This document shows, piece by piece, positions 8,424 to 18,500 of a stretch of 64,000 nucleotides of DNA. Source of the DNA: Megasphaera cerevisiae DSM 20462 (GTDB taxonomy: Bacteria; Bacillota; Negativicutes; Veillonellales; Megasphaeraceae). Below the pieces are notes generated by a model. That model was not told the DNA's origin. It was given only the letters and a program-made list of their open reading frames with translations, and searched no databases. Where the stretch lies: contig NZ_LEKT01000005.1 in assembly GCF_001045675.1 (NCBI RefSeq), positions 1-64,000 on the forward strand, given 5' to 3'. Numbering within the stretch: the first letter of the stretch is position 1; every line of letters begins with the position of its first letter. The position numbers and the translations under genes were made by a program.

Positions 8424-10025
8424 TCATTTCAAAAGTCCTGAGAAGCCTTCCTGTTCAAATTGTTTTCTATAAGGACCAATCTCGTTTTGGATAAGGGCGT
8501 CTATTGTTTTCATGCCCAGCAGTTCTACAGGAGCCTTATCGTCTGTGAGTACATGATTTCCTCCCGTATAGGCGGTCATATGCGGAACTATTTTCAGCAT
8601 GAAAGCTCTCAATTCAGGGTCAGGCAGTGCCGACGCAGCGGCAGGAAATTGAGTGAGCAGATGACCGTTTTCAGTGGCAAATAGCTCGCGATTGGAGGTG
8701 TTCGGTACATCAACGGTGTAGACATGGGAAAATTCTGAGGCAATAGTATCCTGGAGATACTCGTTGATATTGCCCTGAGTATAGGTCTGCATATTCATGT
8801 TGACGGCCATGACACCGCCGTCTTTTAAATGTTCCTTGACGAGCCGGAAAAATTCCCGGGAACTCATTTGAAAGGGAAGGGTAATATCCTGATAGGCATC
8901 TACCATGATGATGTCATATTTTTTGCGGCTGGCATACAGATAGGCCCGGCCATCGTAAGTCGTGACAGGAATAGCGGGATCCAGATCAAAATAGGTGTGA
9001 GCCAGATCGGTGATTTTTTGATCAATTTCTACGCCTTCTATATTCATTTTAGGAAAGTATTTCCGGCACTGCGAGGCATAGGTTCCGGCACCCATGCCAA
9101 GAATGAGCATACTGGGCCGGTCTTTTCCGGCAGCATCGTTCATGACCGGTCCGGCTAGGGCATAGTCGTAATACATGCCGGTCAAATCGGATTGCTTCAT
9201 TTTTACGGATTGGATACCGAACATGACATTAGTAGAAAGAATCGTCTGATCCGGCGTGTCCCGGACCTGCAGATAGTTGTACATGGATTCACCTTCATAG
9301 GTAATATTGTTTTCCCAAAAGGCGAAGCTGTCCCGATGTCCTAAAACGCTGCTGATCAGAAACAGCAGGAGCGACAGGCGGACCAGCATTTTTTGCTTCC
9401 TTTCGGCAATAAAATACATGATGCCGATGCAGAGAAGAACACCGGAAAAAACGAGAAAAGATACAGCCGTACCGACGGCAGGAATCGTGACAAAGGTCGG
9501 CAGAAAGGTACCGATGATGCTGCCGATAGTATTGCAGGCCCCCAGCGTGCCGACGATTTTTCCGCTGTCTGCCAGGCTGCGGACCGTATATTTTGCCAAA
9601 GAGGGCGTTACTGTGCCGAGCAGGAAGAGGGGAAATACAAAAATGATCATACAGGCTGCAAAGGCGGCACAAATCAGTAAGTTAGTGTCCACCGCCAGAA
9701 TCAGCAATCCTGTAATCGCTAAAATGATATATTTTCCGACCAGTGGAATGGCTGCGATCCACAGGGCGGCAATGATGATATTCCGGTATAGTATAGCCGG
9801 ATCGGGATTGTGGTCGGCTTGCCTGCCGCCCCAATAATTGCCGCCGGCCATAGCGATCATGATGGTTCCGATAATAATGGTCCAGACAATTTGAGAGGAA
9901 CTGAAATAAGGCGCCAATAGTCGTGCCGCACCTAATTCCACAGCCATAACGGCCATCCCGGAAAAAAATTCTGTCAGATATAGATAATATGTATTTGTTA
10001 GAATTGTTCTTCGGGTGTTTGTCAT
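8424..10025 (-). CDS. Fused membrane / spermidine synthase-like methyltransferase-fold protein
   Basis: 533 residues. The N-terminal half (about 1-220) has seven or so hydrophobic helices with GAARLLAPYF and GGNYWGGRQAD, as in fused MFS/spermidine synthase proteins. The C-terminal half has the Rossmann-like aminopropyltransferase fold: LILGMGAGTY, GVEIDQKITDLA, DGRAYL, IIMVDAYQ. Whether it makes polyamine or does another transfer at the membrane is unknown for this class. The start ATG at 10023-10025 follows GGAAAGGA; an ATG 24 bases upstream lacks a site. Convergent with the PepSY gene. A perfect inverted repeat overlaps the likely -10 region (10058-10080). Confidence 0.85.
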   Translation of the reverse strand: MTNTRRTILTNTYYLYLTEFFSGMAVMAVELGAARLLAPYFSSSQIVWTIIIGTIMIAMAGGNYWGGRQADHNPDPAILYRNIIIAALWIAAIPLVGKYIILAITGLLILAVDTNLLICAAFAACMIIFVFPLFLLGTVTPSLAKYTVRSLADSGKIVGTLGACNTIGSIIGTFLPTFVTIPAVGTAVSFLVFSGVLLCIGIMYFIAERKQKMLVRLSLLLFLISSVLGHRDSFAFWENNITYEGESMYNYLQVRDTPDQTILSTNVMFGIQSVKMKQSDLTGMYYDYALAGPVMNDAAGKDRPSMLILGMGAGTYASQCRKYFPKMNIEGVEIDQKITDLAHTYFDLDPAIPVTTYDGRAYLYASRKKYDIIMVDAYQDITLPFQMSSREFFRLVKEHLKDGGVMAVNMNMQTYTQGNINEYLQDTIASEFSHVYTVDVPNTSNRELFATENGHLLTQFPAAASALPDPELRAFMLKIVPHMTAYTGGNHVLTDDKAPVELLGMKTIDALIQNEIGPYRKQFEQEGFSGLLK

Positions 10026-10057
10026 AGAATGAGTCCTTTCCATTTTCACAGCTTTCA

Positions 10058-10080
10058 GACAGTATAATCCGTATACTGTC
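10058..10080. promoter_or_regulatory. Operator-like perfect inverted repeat upstream of the spermidine synthase-like gene
   Basis: Arms GACAGTATA and TATACTGTC, 9 bp each, with spacer ATCCG. On the minus strand it contains a -10-like TATACT 36 bases before the start codon, so a bound repressor would block the promoter. On the plus strand it is followed by T7, so it could instead be a terminator against antisense transcription. The rest of the 317-base gap to comEA shows nothing else clear. Confidence 0.45.
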
Positions 10081-10342
10081 TTTTTTTGTTTTTATGATAT
10101 TTTTATTTATTATAAAAAACAATAGCAATAGTGTAAAGTGCGGATTTAAATTAATTTTGCGGTCAGCAGCAACTGGATGGCTCTTTATATGTTATAACGG
10201 TCTGAAAAATTAGAATTCTGAGACGAAAATTAAAATTGCATGAGAATCAGATGAGATTTTTCTTAAGCTTGTCATATCCGGCAGGAAAGAAATCCTTCGT
10301 AAGCGAATTTTTTGTAAAAAATACGTTGTACAGGAGGAATAT

Positions 10343-10882
10343 ATGAAAAAACTGATATTGATTGTCTTGCTGCTGTGTTTGGCAGGGAGTATTTTTTGGG
10401 ATGAGGATATTCTGGGGACAGATCCGTCTGAAACCGCAGCTGCTGAGCCGGTAACAGAGGCTCCCGAGGAACGGGCCGTTTATGTGTATGTCACGGGAGC
10501 GGTGCGCAAACCGGGCCTGTATTCTTTTCCCGGGACTGTGCGCATCGGCGAAGCTGTCCAGTCTGCCGGGGGAGCTGTACCGTATGCCGACACCGCGGCT
10601 ATCAATTATGCGGGAGAAGCGGGCGACGGTACGCATGTTCATATCCCCTATAATTTAGAGGGAATTCCTGCCGGCAGTGACGAGGCCAACGGACTGATCA
10701 ATATCAACGAGGCGGACGAGAAAAAACTGACGGAGCTTCCCGGCATCGGCCCAGCTATGGCGCAGCGAATCATGGATTACCGGAATGAGCACGGAGCGTT
10801 TAAAGACTGCGGCGAGCTGCAGCAGGTCAAAGGGATCGGCGCCGCTAAATACAAGACGATTAAGGACAAGGTGACGGTATGA
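10343..10882 (+). CDS. comEA: ComEA, DNA receptor for natural transformation
   Basis: 179 residues. N-terminal membrane anchor (about 3-17), a short acidic linker, an SLBB domain (about 46-105: VYVYVTGAVRKPGLY, RIGEAVQSAGG) and two helix-hairpin-helix motifs at the C-terminus (ININEADEKKLTELPGIGP, LQQVKGIGAAKYKTIKD) that bind double-stranded DNA without sequence preference. In transformable Firmicutes it delivers DNA to the ComEC channel, whose gene follows here with a four-base overlap. The start ATG follows CAGGAGGA. Confidence 0.95.
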   Translation: MKKLILIVLLLCLAGSIFWDEDILGTDPSETAAAEPVTEAPEERAVYVYVTGAVRKPGLYSFPGTVRIGEAVQSAGGAVPYADTAAINYAGEAGDGTHVHIPYNLEGIPAGSDEANGLININEADEKKLTELPGIGPAMAQRIMDYRNEHGAFKDCGELQQVKGIGAAKYKTIKDKVTV

Positions 10883-12993
10883 TGTATGCGGGGATTGCTG
10901 TCACCGGAGCGTGTTGTCTGGGAATTGCGGCAGCTGATGTGTGGGAGTTTCCCATATATTGGTGGGGTGGCGGGGTGATGCTTTGCTGTATTGCCGCGGC
11001 AATGCTGCGCCGCTATCCCCAGGCAGCTTGTATTGCCGTGGCCGCTGCTTTTTTCTTTGCCGGTGCCGGACGGCTCCAACTGGCTGCTGATACCTATGAG
11101 GCGCTGCCTCATTATGTGGCTGGAGCTGATCTGCAGCTGCAGGGCGTCATCAAGGAGCAGCGCAATTCCTTTATGTCGGAAAAAGGCGAAATGACGAGAT
11201 ATGTTATGGTTTTGGAGGGATTTTCGTACGTTGGGGATCGGAAGTTTCGTCCGGCCGGAGGCAGTATGTATATCACGATACCGGCAGAGCCTATATACGA
11301 GCCGGAAACAAACATATCTTTGACAGCTACGGTTCAGCCCATCCGCTATTACCGTAATAGCGGTATGTATGATGCACGGCACCGGGACAAAGAGCAAAGC
11401 GTGTTTATCAAAGCGTATACAGAGGACCGCCGGTCCCTGCGACTGCTGCGGGAGCCGCAGGGATGGCGGCATTGGTTGTACCGCTTGCGTGAAACGATGA
11501 CAGAACGGTTTTTAACGATTCTTTCCCGGGATAGCGCGCATATACTGAGCAGTCTTTTATTTGGCGGTCATTATGAGGAATTGCCGCCCGACCTTATTGA
11601 AAGCTTTAGTATTACCGGGCTTATTCACATTTTATCTGTATCGGGATCGCATATTGCACTGCTGCTGGCAGCTGTACAACTTATCGGTCAGGCGGTGGGC
11701 CTGAAGAAGAACTTACTTTTTATCGTGTCGGCAGGAGTGGTTCTTTTTTATGGCGCTTTATCTGCGTTTACGGCACCTGTTGTCAGGGCTTCCGTTATGG
11801 GTTTGATTTGCGCATACAGCTTGGTTGCCCGCCGCGATTATACAGGCATACATGCTCTGGCGCTGGCAGTGCTGGCTATGGTATTGTACAGCCCATATAT
11901 TGTATTTGATCTGAGTTTTCGCCTGTCCTGCGGCGCGTCGGCAGGTATTGTTCTGCTGCAGGGGCGCATATGCCGCCGCCTGTCTTTTCTGCCGGCTTTT
12001 ATTCGCAGCGGGCTGGCTGTATGTATCAGTGCACAGCTTTTGCTGCTGCCTGTATTGTTTTCTAATTTTTCTTCATTTCCTGTCTATTCTTTTTTTGCCA
12101 ATCTTACGGTCGGTCCGGTGCTTGATGTGGTGATTCTGCTGGGCCTGGCCGCTGCGGTTGCAGGCTGCATCTGTCTGCCCCTGGCGCAAGGAATGCTGTG
12201 GATTATCAAGCCCTTGCTGGCATTAGCTGTAAACGGCAATTATTTTATAGCTGCCTTGCCGTACAGCCGTTATTGGGCAGGCGCATTTTCTCTGACAGAT
12301 AATATGGTCTGGTATCTTTGTATCGGCGCAGTGTTTTTTTCAGCCATACGGCGCCGGCTTTTGGCCGCAGCAGGGATTCTTTTTTTTCTTTCCCTGGCTT
12401 GGCAGCAGTGGTATAAACCAGAGGCTGTCGTGTATATTTTTGATGTTGGTAAAGATAAAGCAACCTGTGTTGTTCATAATGATAGATCCGTGTATTTGTG
12501 GTATAATAAAAGCCAGTGGGCCAACCCTGAACAAGTGGCTTGTGTGCTTACTCCGGCACTGCGATATCAGGGGATTTTCCGCTTGACGCAATGTACGGTC
12601 ACGGGACATGAGCCCGAGCGCACAGGAAAGCAGATTGCCGCCGCCTTTGAGCTGGCGCAGCCTTGCGGCTATCCGTCGGCGGCCAGTCAGCCCGCTGTGG
12701 TTGTACCGGGTGACATCCCATATTATTTATACGGTGAACCGCCGGAGAAAAAAATGCCGGTCAGGCCGTGCTTGGAAATACAGTCTTTGAATGGCCGAGG
12801 AAAGGTTTTTCCCGTTTGGGCCGCAGTACTGATTATTCATCGCGGCAGCAGCAGGGATGAGGCGTACACGGAATGGATGGAAAATGCTGATGTATACGAT
12901 ATCACTTGCTTTTCTCCCGGACAGGACGGACAGATTACGGGAATATACCGAAATGGGCAGTGGACTTTTTCAACCTATGGCGGGAGAATATGA
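10879..12993 (+). CDS. comEC: ComEC/Rec2 DNA-uptake channel, without a recognisable metallo-beta-lactamase motif
   Basis: 704 residues. N-terminal helices (1-70), a soluble DUF4131-type segment (about 75-190), then the competence domain with ILSVSGSHIALLLA near residue 250 and about ten membrane helices to residue 500. It forms the inner-membrane channel for single-stranded DNA. The final 190 residues start like the usual C-terminal domain (VYIFDVGKDKATCVVHN) but lack HxHxDH and the other metal ligands, so any nuclease activity normally assigned to this domain is probably lost. It overlaps comEA (ATGA) and holA, giving a tight comEA-comEC-holA operon. Confidence 0.93.
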   Translation: MMYAGIAVTGACCLGIAAADVWEFPIYWWGGGVMLCCIAAAMLRRYPQAACIAVAAAFFFAGAGRLQLAADTYEALPHYVAGADLQLQGVIKEQRNSFMSEKGEMTRYVMVLEGFSYVGDRKFRPAGGSMYITIPAEPIYEPETNISLTATVQPIRYYRNSGMYDARHRDKEQSVFIKAYTEDRRSLRLLREPQGWRHWLYRLRETMTERFLTILSRDSAHILSSLLFGGHYEELPPDLIESFSITGLIHILSVSGSHIALLLAAVQLIGQAVGLKKNLLFIVSAGVVLFYGALSAFTAPVVRASVMGLICAYSLVARRDYTGIHALALAVLAMVLYSPYIVFDLSFRLSCGASAGIVLLQGRICRRLSFLPAFIRSGLAVCISAQLLLLPVLFSNFSSFPVYSFFANLTVGPVLDVVILLGLAAAVAGCICLPLAQGMLWIIKPLLALAVNGNYFIAALPYSRYWAGAFSLTDNMVWYLCIGAVFFSAIRRRLLAAAGILFFLSLAWQQWYKPEAVVYIFDVGKDKATCVVHNDRSVYLWYNKSQWANPEQVACVLTPALRYQGIFRLTQCTVTGHEPERTGKQIAAAFELAQPCGYPSAASQPAVVVPGDIPYYLYGEPPEKKMPVRPCLEIQSLNGRGKVFPVWAAVLIIHRGSSRDEAYTEWMENADVYDITCFSPGQDGQITGIYRNGQWTFSTYGGRI

Positions 12994-14018
12994 TGAAGGC
13001 AATTAAGATTATATACGGTAAAGAAAACTTTTTAATGGAACAAGCGCGGCACCAGTTTATTGCTGCTTGTCAGCAGCGGGCCGGCGGTAAAGCAGCGGTG
13101 CAGACTTTTGATAAAGAGTCACCGGCCGCTTCTGTGGTCGAGGCTTTTGAAGGCACCAGTCTCTTCAGCAGCGGCAGTATTATAATTTGGTATGAATGTC
13201 CCTTCCTGCCTATAAAAAAAGGTGGACGATCTCGCAGTAAAGTATCTGTTGAAGAAGCTTGGTTTTTGGAAAAGCTGGCAAATATATCGGAGGAAACGGG
13301 GCTTTTGTTTTATACGCAAGGCATGATGGATACGGGCTGCGCTTTTTACAAGCAGCTGCAGCCTATAGCTGATGTGATGCAGGCTGCACCGGTGACGGAA
13401 AAAAACGTCATGCCCTACGTAGAAGATTTTCTGACGCAAAAGGGAAAAAAGCTCACTGGACAGGCATTTCAGTATTTACGGGCCTTGTTCCAGACATGGA
13501 GTGATATTTCTCTATTATATGTTTTTTCAGAGCTTGAAAAGTTATGCATTATGCAGCCGAATCACTGTGCGGACATTGACGTGGGTGATTTGGATAATCT
13601 TTTTGCGGGGACAATGGAAAAAAATTTATTTACATTTATGGACTACTTTCTCCGTCGCGACGGCGGCAGGGCTGTTCCGCTTGCAGAGGCACTATTTGCG
13701 CGTCCCGACATGTTTTTGAAAAACACCGGTTATATGTTGTCCCGGCTGCGGCTGCTTCTGGCCTATAAAGAACTGAAGCGGAGCCGTACCGGACCGCGTC
13801 AGTGTGAGAATATCATGATGCAGATTAATAAGGGCCGCAGCGTAAAGTATGTGCTGTATCACCTGCAGAAAGTGGTATCATATTGGACAATAGAAGAGTT
13901 ACATGAAATTATCAGTAATATATTTGTGCTGCAGCGCAACATTCGCAGAGGGACGGCTTCTGTGTCTGATATGGGACCGTTGGTTTGTTTGTATTGCAGT
14001 CATAAGGGCGGGGTTTGA
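12990..14018 (+). CDS. holA: DNA polymerase III delta subunit
   Basis: 342 residues. The N-terminus IKIIYGKENFLMEQARHQF is the P-loop-like start of HolA proteins; it is followed by the degenerate AAA+ fold and the helical collar domain (MLSRLRLLLAYKELK, QRNIRRG). Delta opens the beta clamp within the clamp loader. The start is the ATG at 12990, overlapping the comEC stop, with a ATG directly after it as alternative; GGGAG lies just upstream. The position after comEC is usual in Firmicutes. Confidence 0.9.
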   Translation: MMKAIKIIYGKENFLMEQARHQFIAACQQRAGGKAAVQTFDKESPAASVVEAFEGTSLFSSGSIIIWYECPFLPIKKGGRSRSKVSVEEAWFLEKLANISEETGLLFYTQGMMDTGCAFYKQLQPIADVMQAAPVTEKNVMPYVEDFLTQKGKKLTGQAFQYLRALFQTWSDISLLYVFSELEKLCIMQPNHCADIDVGDLDNLFAGTMEKNLFTFMDYFLRRDGGRAVPLAEALFARPDMFLKNTGYMLSRLRLLLAYKELKRSRTGPRQCENIMMQINKGRSVKYVLYHLQKVVSYWTIEELHEIISNIFVLQRNIRRGTASVSDMGPLVCLYCSHKGGV

Positions 14019-14020
14019 AC

Positions 14021-15529
14021 GTGAATGAGGAAAATAAGGCACGAAAAAAACGAATGAACGAATATCGCCGCCGGTATCGGGAAAAGCATGGTATCAAGGT
14101 GCGCCGGTACCGTTGGAAAACTGTCTTGGGTGTGATTGCGGCGTTTTGCATTATGGGATTCAGCAGCTTTTTTGCGGCACAATCCAAGGCCGCTGGAATG
14201 GTGACGCTGAATGGACAGCCGATCAAAAACTTGACAGCAGACGATGTTCAGCGCTATTTGGATAAACAGGAAAAAAAACTGACAGATCGATCTGTCAAGT
14301 TGCAAAGTCAGGATATTGATGCGTCTATTGCGTTACCGCAGATAGATGCCAAGCTTGATCGGGAACGTATTGATGATGGATTGTATCTGGTAGGCCGTAC
14401 GGGTTCTCCGGGACAGCGGGTTGCCGATGTCATCGCAACGCTGCGTTTCGGCAAAGAGGTCCCACTGGCTGTGCAGGTCGATGAAGACAAGTTGGACAAG
14501 GCCGTCAGCACTATATATAATACGTATAATATTGATCCCGAAAATGCGTATGCCGTACCCAATGGGGATACTGTTTCTGTTACGATCCACAAGGAAAAAA
14601 ACCGTATTGTGATTGATGCGGATGCATTAAAAAAAAGTATTTTCAATGAACTGCAGCAGGGGAAGACGGAAACCATTGAGGTGCCTGTAGAGAAAAGAGA
14701 GGATGCGGCTGTCAAAGAAGAAGATTTGAAGGCCGTTGATACGGTACTGTCCTATTATACGACTCATTTTAGTGATTCGGATCAGAACCGCAATGAAAAT
14801 ATTGCTATTGCACAGAAGCGTCTCAATCATGCTTTTGTGCCGGCACAGAAGGATTTTTCCTTTAATCAGTACGTTGGTACCAGAACGCCTGATAAAGGAT
14901 ATAAGGAAGCGCCGGCTTACTTTGATAATAAACTCGTTCCGGCATCGGGGGGCGGCGTCTGCCAGGTCAGTACTACGTTATTTAATGCGGTGCTGCGCGC
15001 CGGTCTTGTCATTGCCAGCCGGTCGCCCCATTTTGCGCCGGCCGGATATGTTCCTGTCGGGATGGATGCTACCGTAGCCGACGATTCTCTGGATTTTGCC
15101 TTTACGAATCCTTTTCAGCATCCTGTTTACGTTTATACTGCAATTGGCAACGGTTCTATTACGACATATATTTTGGGAAATCATGCGGATACCTGTACAG
15201 TGTCCTTTCAAACGCTCAGCGTGAAAAACTTGCCCCACAAAGTTGTGTATAAACACGATGATGCGGCGACGACAGATAAAGTAGACCAGGAAGGTTATGA
15301 TGGACATGATATTGCTATTCGCCGTACGGTGAGTTATACAGATGGGGATCATTATACAGATACGATCGTATCCCATTATGATCCGAATACGGAAATCATT
15401 TTGACGAATGGTCCAGGCTCGGAATCGACGGTTCAAACCTCCGATCTGGAAGCGCAGGATTTGCTGCTCAATGATCCGCATGATATGATGACGGCCGTTG
15501 CAGCAGTACCCGACAGTACGGAGGAATAG
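14021..15529 (+). CDS. VanW-family protein with YoaR-like peptidoglycan-binding repeats
   Basis: 502 residues. A basic N-terminus (KARKKRMNEYRRRYREKHG), one membrane helix (about 33-50) and an extracytoplasmic part: two YoaR-like domains (about 60-240), then the VanW domain (FVPAQKDFSFNQYVGTRTP, GGGVCQVSTTLFNAVLRAGL, FAFTNPF) and a C-terminal G5-like tail. It is probably anchored in the membrane and acts on or binds cell wall; the biochemical role of VanW is unknown. The GTG at 14021 is chosen because the AAGGGCGGGG site sits well for it; a TTG at 14015 overlapping the holA stop is the alternative. Confidence 0.85.
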   Translation: MNEENKARKKRMNEYRRRYREKHGIKVRRYRWKTVLGVIAAFCIMGFSSFFAAQSKAAGMVTLNGQPIKNLTADDVQRYLDKQEKKLTDRSVKLQSQDIDASIALPQIDAKLDRERIDDGLYLVGRTGSPGQRVADVIATLRFGKEVPLAVQVDEDKLDKAVSTIYNTYNIDPENAYAVPNGDTVSVTIHKEKNRIVIDADALKKSIFNELQQGKTETIEVPVEKREDAAVKEEDLKAVDTVLSYYTTHFSDSDQNRNENIAIAQKRLNHAFVPAQKDFSFNQYVGTRTPDKGYKEAPAYFDNKLVPASGGGVCQVSTTLFNAVLRAGLVIASRSPHFAPAGYVPVGMDATVADDSLDFAFTNPFQHPVYVYTAIGNGSITTYILGNHADTCTVSFQTLSVKNLPHKVVYKHDDAATTDKVDQEGYDGHDIAIRRTVSYTDGDHYTDTIVSHYDPNTEIILTNGPGSESTVQTSDLEAQDLLLNDPHDMMTAVAAVPDSTEE

Positions 15530-15562
15530 GTCTTTTATTTTCCTGAAAGGATAGAATAGATT

Positions 15563-18500
15563 ATGAAGGTTTGGCATATTGTTCCAAAGCAGGAACTGAT
15601 GATACCGATAGCTGATGGTCAGTATGCAGCTGTCGAAGAAATTTGCGCGTCTCATATGGGAAAAAAATGGCATGTACAGATGCAGTCTGCTTGTGAAATT
15701 TCCGATATGGACGGCTTGAAGAATGCCGTGTGCCGTCAGCTTTCCCTTGAGGGAGAGGTTGATGTAGCCTGCCGTGTTGCGGCCATTCATCATGGCGGAG
15801 ATATGCCGCTGGCGCTGCCGGAGGATGATCCGATTCATGAAATCGCCAGTATTTCCGTAGATGACATGGACGGCTATGATATCCCGCATGAAGATTGTTA
15901 TGAAAGTATATATAGTGAGGATGACGATCTGTATGATGAAGAGTATCGCAAGGCCTGCAAGTCGGCTGAAAATGGCGAGACCTTGGGGAGTACCTCCAGA
16001 TCAGCTCCGGCTGGCGGCTCAGAAAACAGCCGTGTCTGGCTGGGCAGGGCCTTTAGCGGCGATGTATTATCGATCAATGATGTCCAGGGAGAAGAGCGCA
16101 ATGATGTTATTTTCAGGGGCAAGGTAGTCAAGGTCGAATTCAGAGAGCTGAAGTCTAAACGTATTCTTTTGACGTTTCAGCTTGCCGATGCTTCAAATGG
16201 GATTTCGGCTAAAAAATTTATTGACGTAACGAGTCAGGCTGCCGGCAGCAAATATCGGCGTAAAAATACGATGACGGCTGACGAATATGATCATCTGACG
16301 CAGCAGCTGCGGACGGGGGCTCATGTACGGGTTCGCGGCAATGTCCAGTATGATAATTATCAGAATGATTATGTTCTTAATGTCAACGATATTATAGCTG
16401 ATGAAGGGAACACTGTCGAACGAGAAGACCATAATCCGACGCCTCGGGTGGAATTGCATCTGCATACCGTCATGAGCGATATGGACGCTCTTATTACTGT
16501 CAAGCAGCTCATCAAGACTGTCAAAAAATGGCATCATCCGGCAATTGCCGTTACCGATCATGGTGTCGTGCAGTCTTTTCCTCTGCTGCAGGAGATTTCA
16601 ACGGATAAGACGAACAACATCAAAGTCATTTACGGCATGGAAGGCTATTTGTTTGATGATAAAATAGACCAATCGTACCACATTATTATTCTGGCCAAAA
16701 ATCAGGTTGGCATCCGTAATTTATATAAGCTGGTCAGTATTTCCCATTTGAAATATATTTATCGCGGCAGACCGCGGATTCCCCGTTCGGTTCTCAATGA
16801 ATACCGCGAGGGTCTGATTCTGGGATCAGCTTGTGAAGCTGGCGAGCTTGTTCGGTCTATGGTCCAGAAAAAACTCCCTTATGAAGAATTGAAAAAAATA
16901 GCGGATTACTATGATTATCTGGAAATTCAGCCCATTACGAATAATCAGTTTCTTGTGCGTGAGGGATTCGTTGCTGATGACGAGGGGCTGCGCAATATTA
17001 ATAGAACGATTCTGAAAATTGGCGATGAACTGGGTAAAATGACAGTCGCTACTTGTGATGCTCATTTCCTTAATCCGGAGGATAAAATTTATCGTGAAAT
17101 TCTCATGACCGGCAAGGGCTTTAAGGATGCTCAATATCAGCCGGATTTATATTTTCGCACGACGGATGAGATGCTGGCCGAATTTTCATATCTTGGTGAG
17201 GAACGGGCTCGGGAAGTAGTCATTACCAATCCCAATAAGGTCAATGATTGGATTGATCATGTACGGCCGGTGCCGAAGGAGACGCTGTATTTCCCGCAGA
17301 TTGCCGGCTCATCGGAGGCCTTGAAAAACATGTGCTATGAAAAAGCCCATCAGATTTATGGTGATCCGCTGCCGCAGATCGTTGCGGACCGGCTGACGGA
17401 AGAGCTGACTTCTATTTTAGGACATGGCTTCGGTGTACTTTATTATATCGCGCATAAGTTGGTTAAGCATTCGAATGATGACGGATATCTTGTCGGTTCC
17501 AGAGGCTCTGTCGGCTCCTCGTTTGTGGCGACGATGTCGGATATTACCGAGGTCAATCCGCTGCCGCCTCATTATGTATGCCCGCACTGCCAGTATAGTC
17601 AGTTTTTTACAAAGGGAGAAGTAGGCGGTGGATTTGACCTTCCCGATAAAAGCTGCCCCCATTGCGGAACTTCTTTGCAGAAAAACGGACATAATATACC
17701 TTTTGCAATTTTTCTTGGGTTTGATGGGGATAAGGTTCCTGATATTGATCTTAATTTCTCCGGTGAATATCATCCCAAAGCGCATAAGTATACTGAAGAA
17801 TTGTTTGGCAAGGACAATGTATTCCGGGCCGGCACGATCGGTGCTGTCAAGGATAAGACGGCATACGGATATGTGATGAAATGGGCTGAAGCCAGAGGCA
17901 TTAATGTCAATGATGCCTATATCAACAGTCTGGTAAACGGCTGTACCGGCGTTAAAAGTACGACGGGACAGCATCCCGGCGGTGTCATGGTTATTCCCCG
18001 TGATATGGATGTCCACCATTTTACGCCTGTGCAATATCCTGCCAATAAAAGAGACAGCGGCATTATTACAACACATTTCGATTATCATTCTATCGAAGGA
18101 CGGCTGGTTAAACTGGATATTTTAGGGCATGATGATCCAACAGTTATCCGCATGCTGGAGGACATGACCGGGGTTAGTGCCAAAACAATTTCATTTGATG
18201 ATCCGGAAACTATGAGCTTGTTCAGCTCTACGAAGGCGTTGGGGATTACGCCGGAGCAGCTGGGCTCTAAGGTGGGCAGTTTGGGAATCCCGGAATTTGG
18301 AACGGCTTTTGTCCGAAAAATGCTTGTTGACACGCATCCGAAAACCTTTTCAGAATTGGTGCGTATATCCGGCTTTTCACATGGGACAGATGTGTGGCTC
18401 AACAATGCGCAGGATCTTATTACGTCTGGCACGGTACCGCTGAAGGAAGCCGTTTCGACGCGTGATGATATTATGAACTATCTGATTCAGCATGATATAA

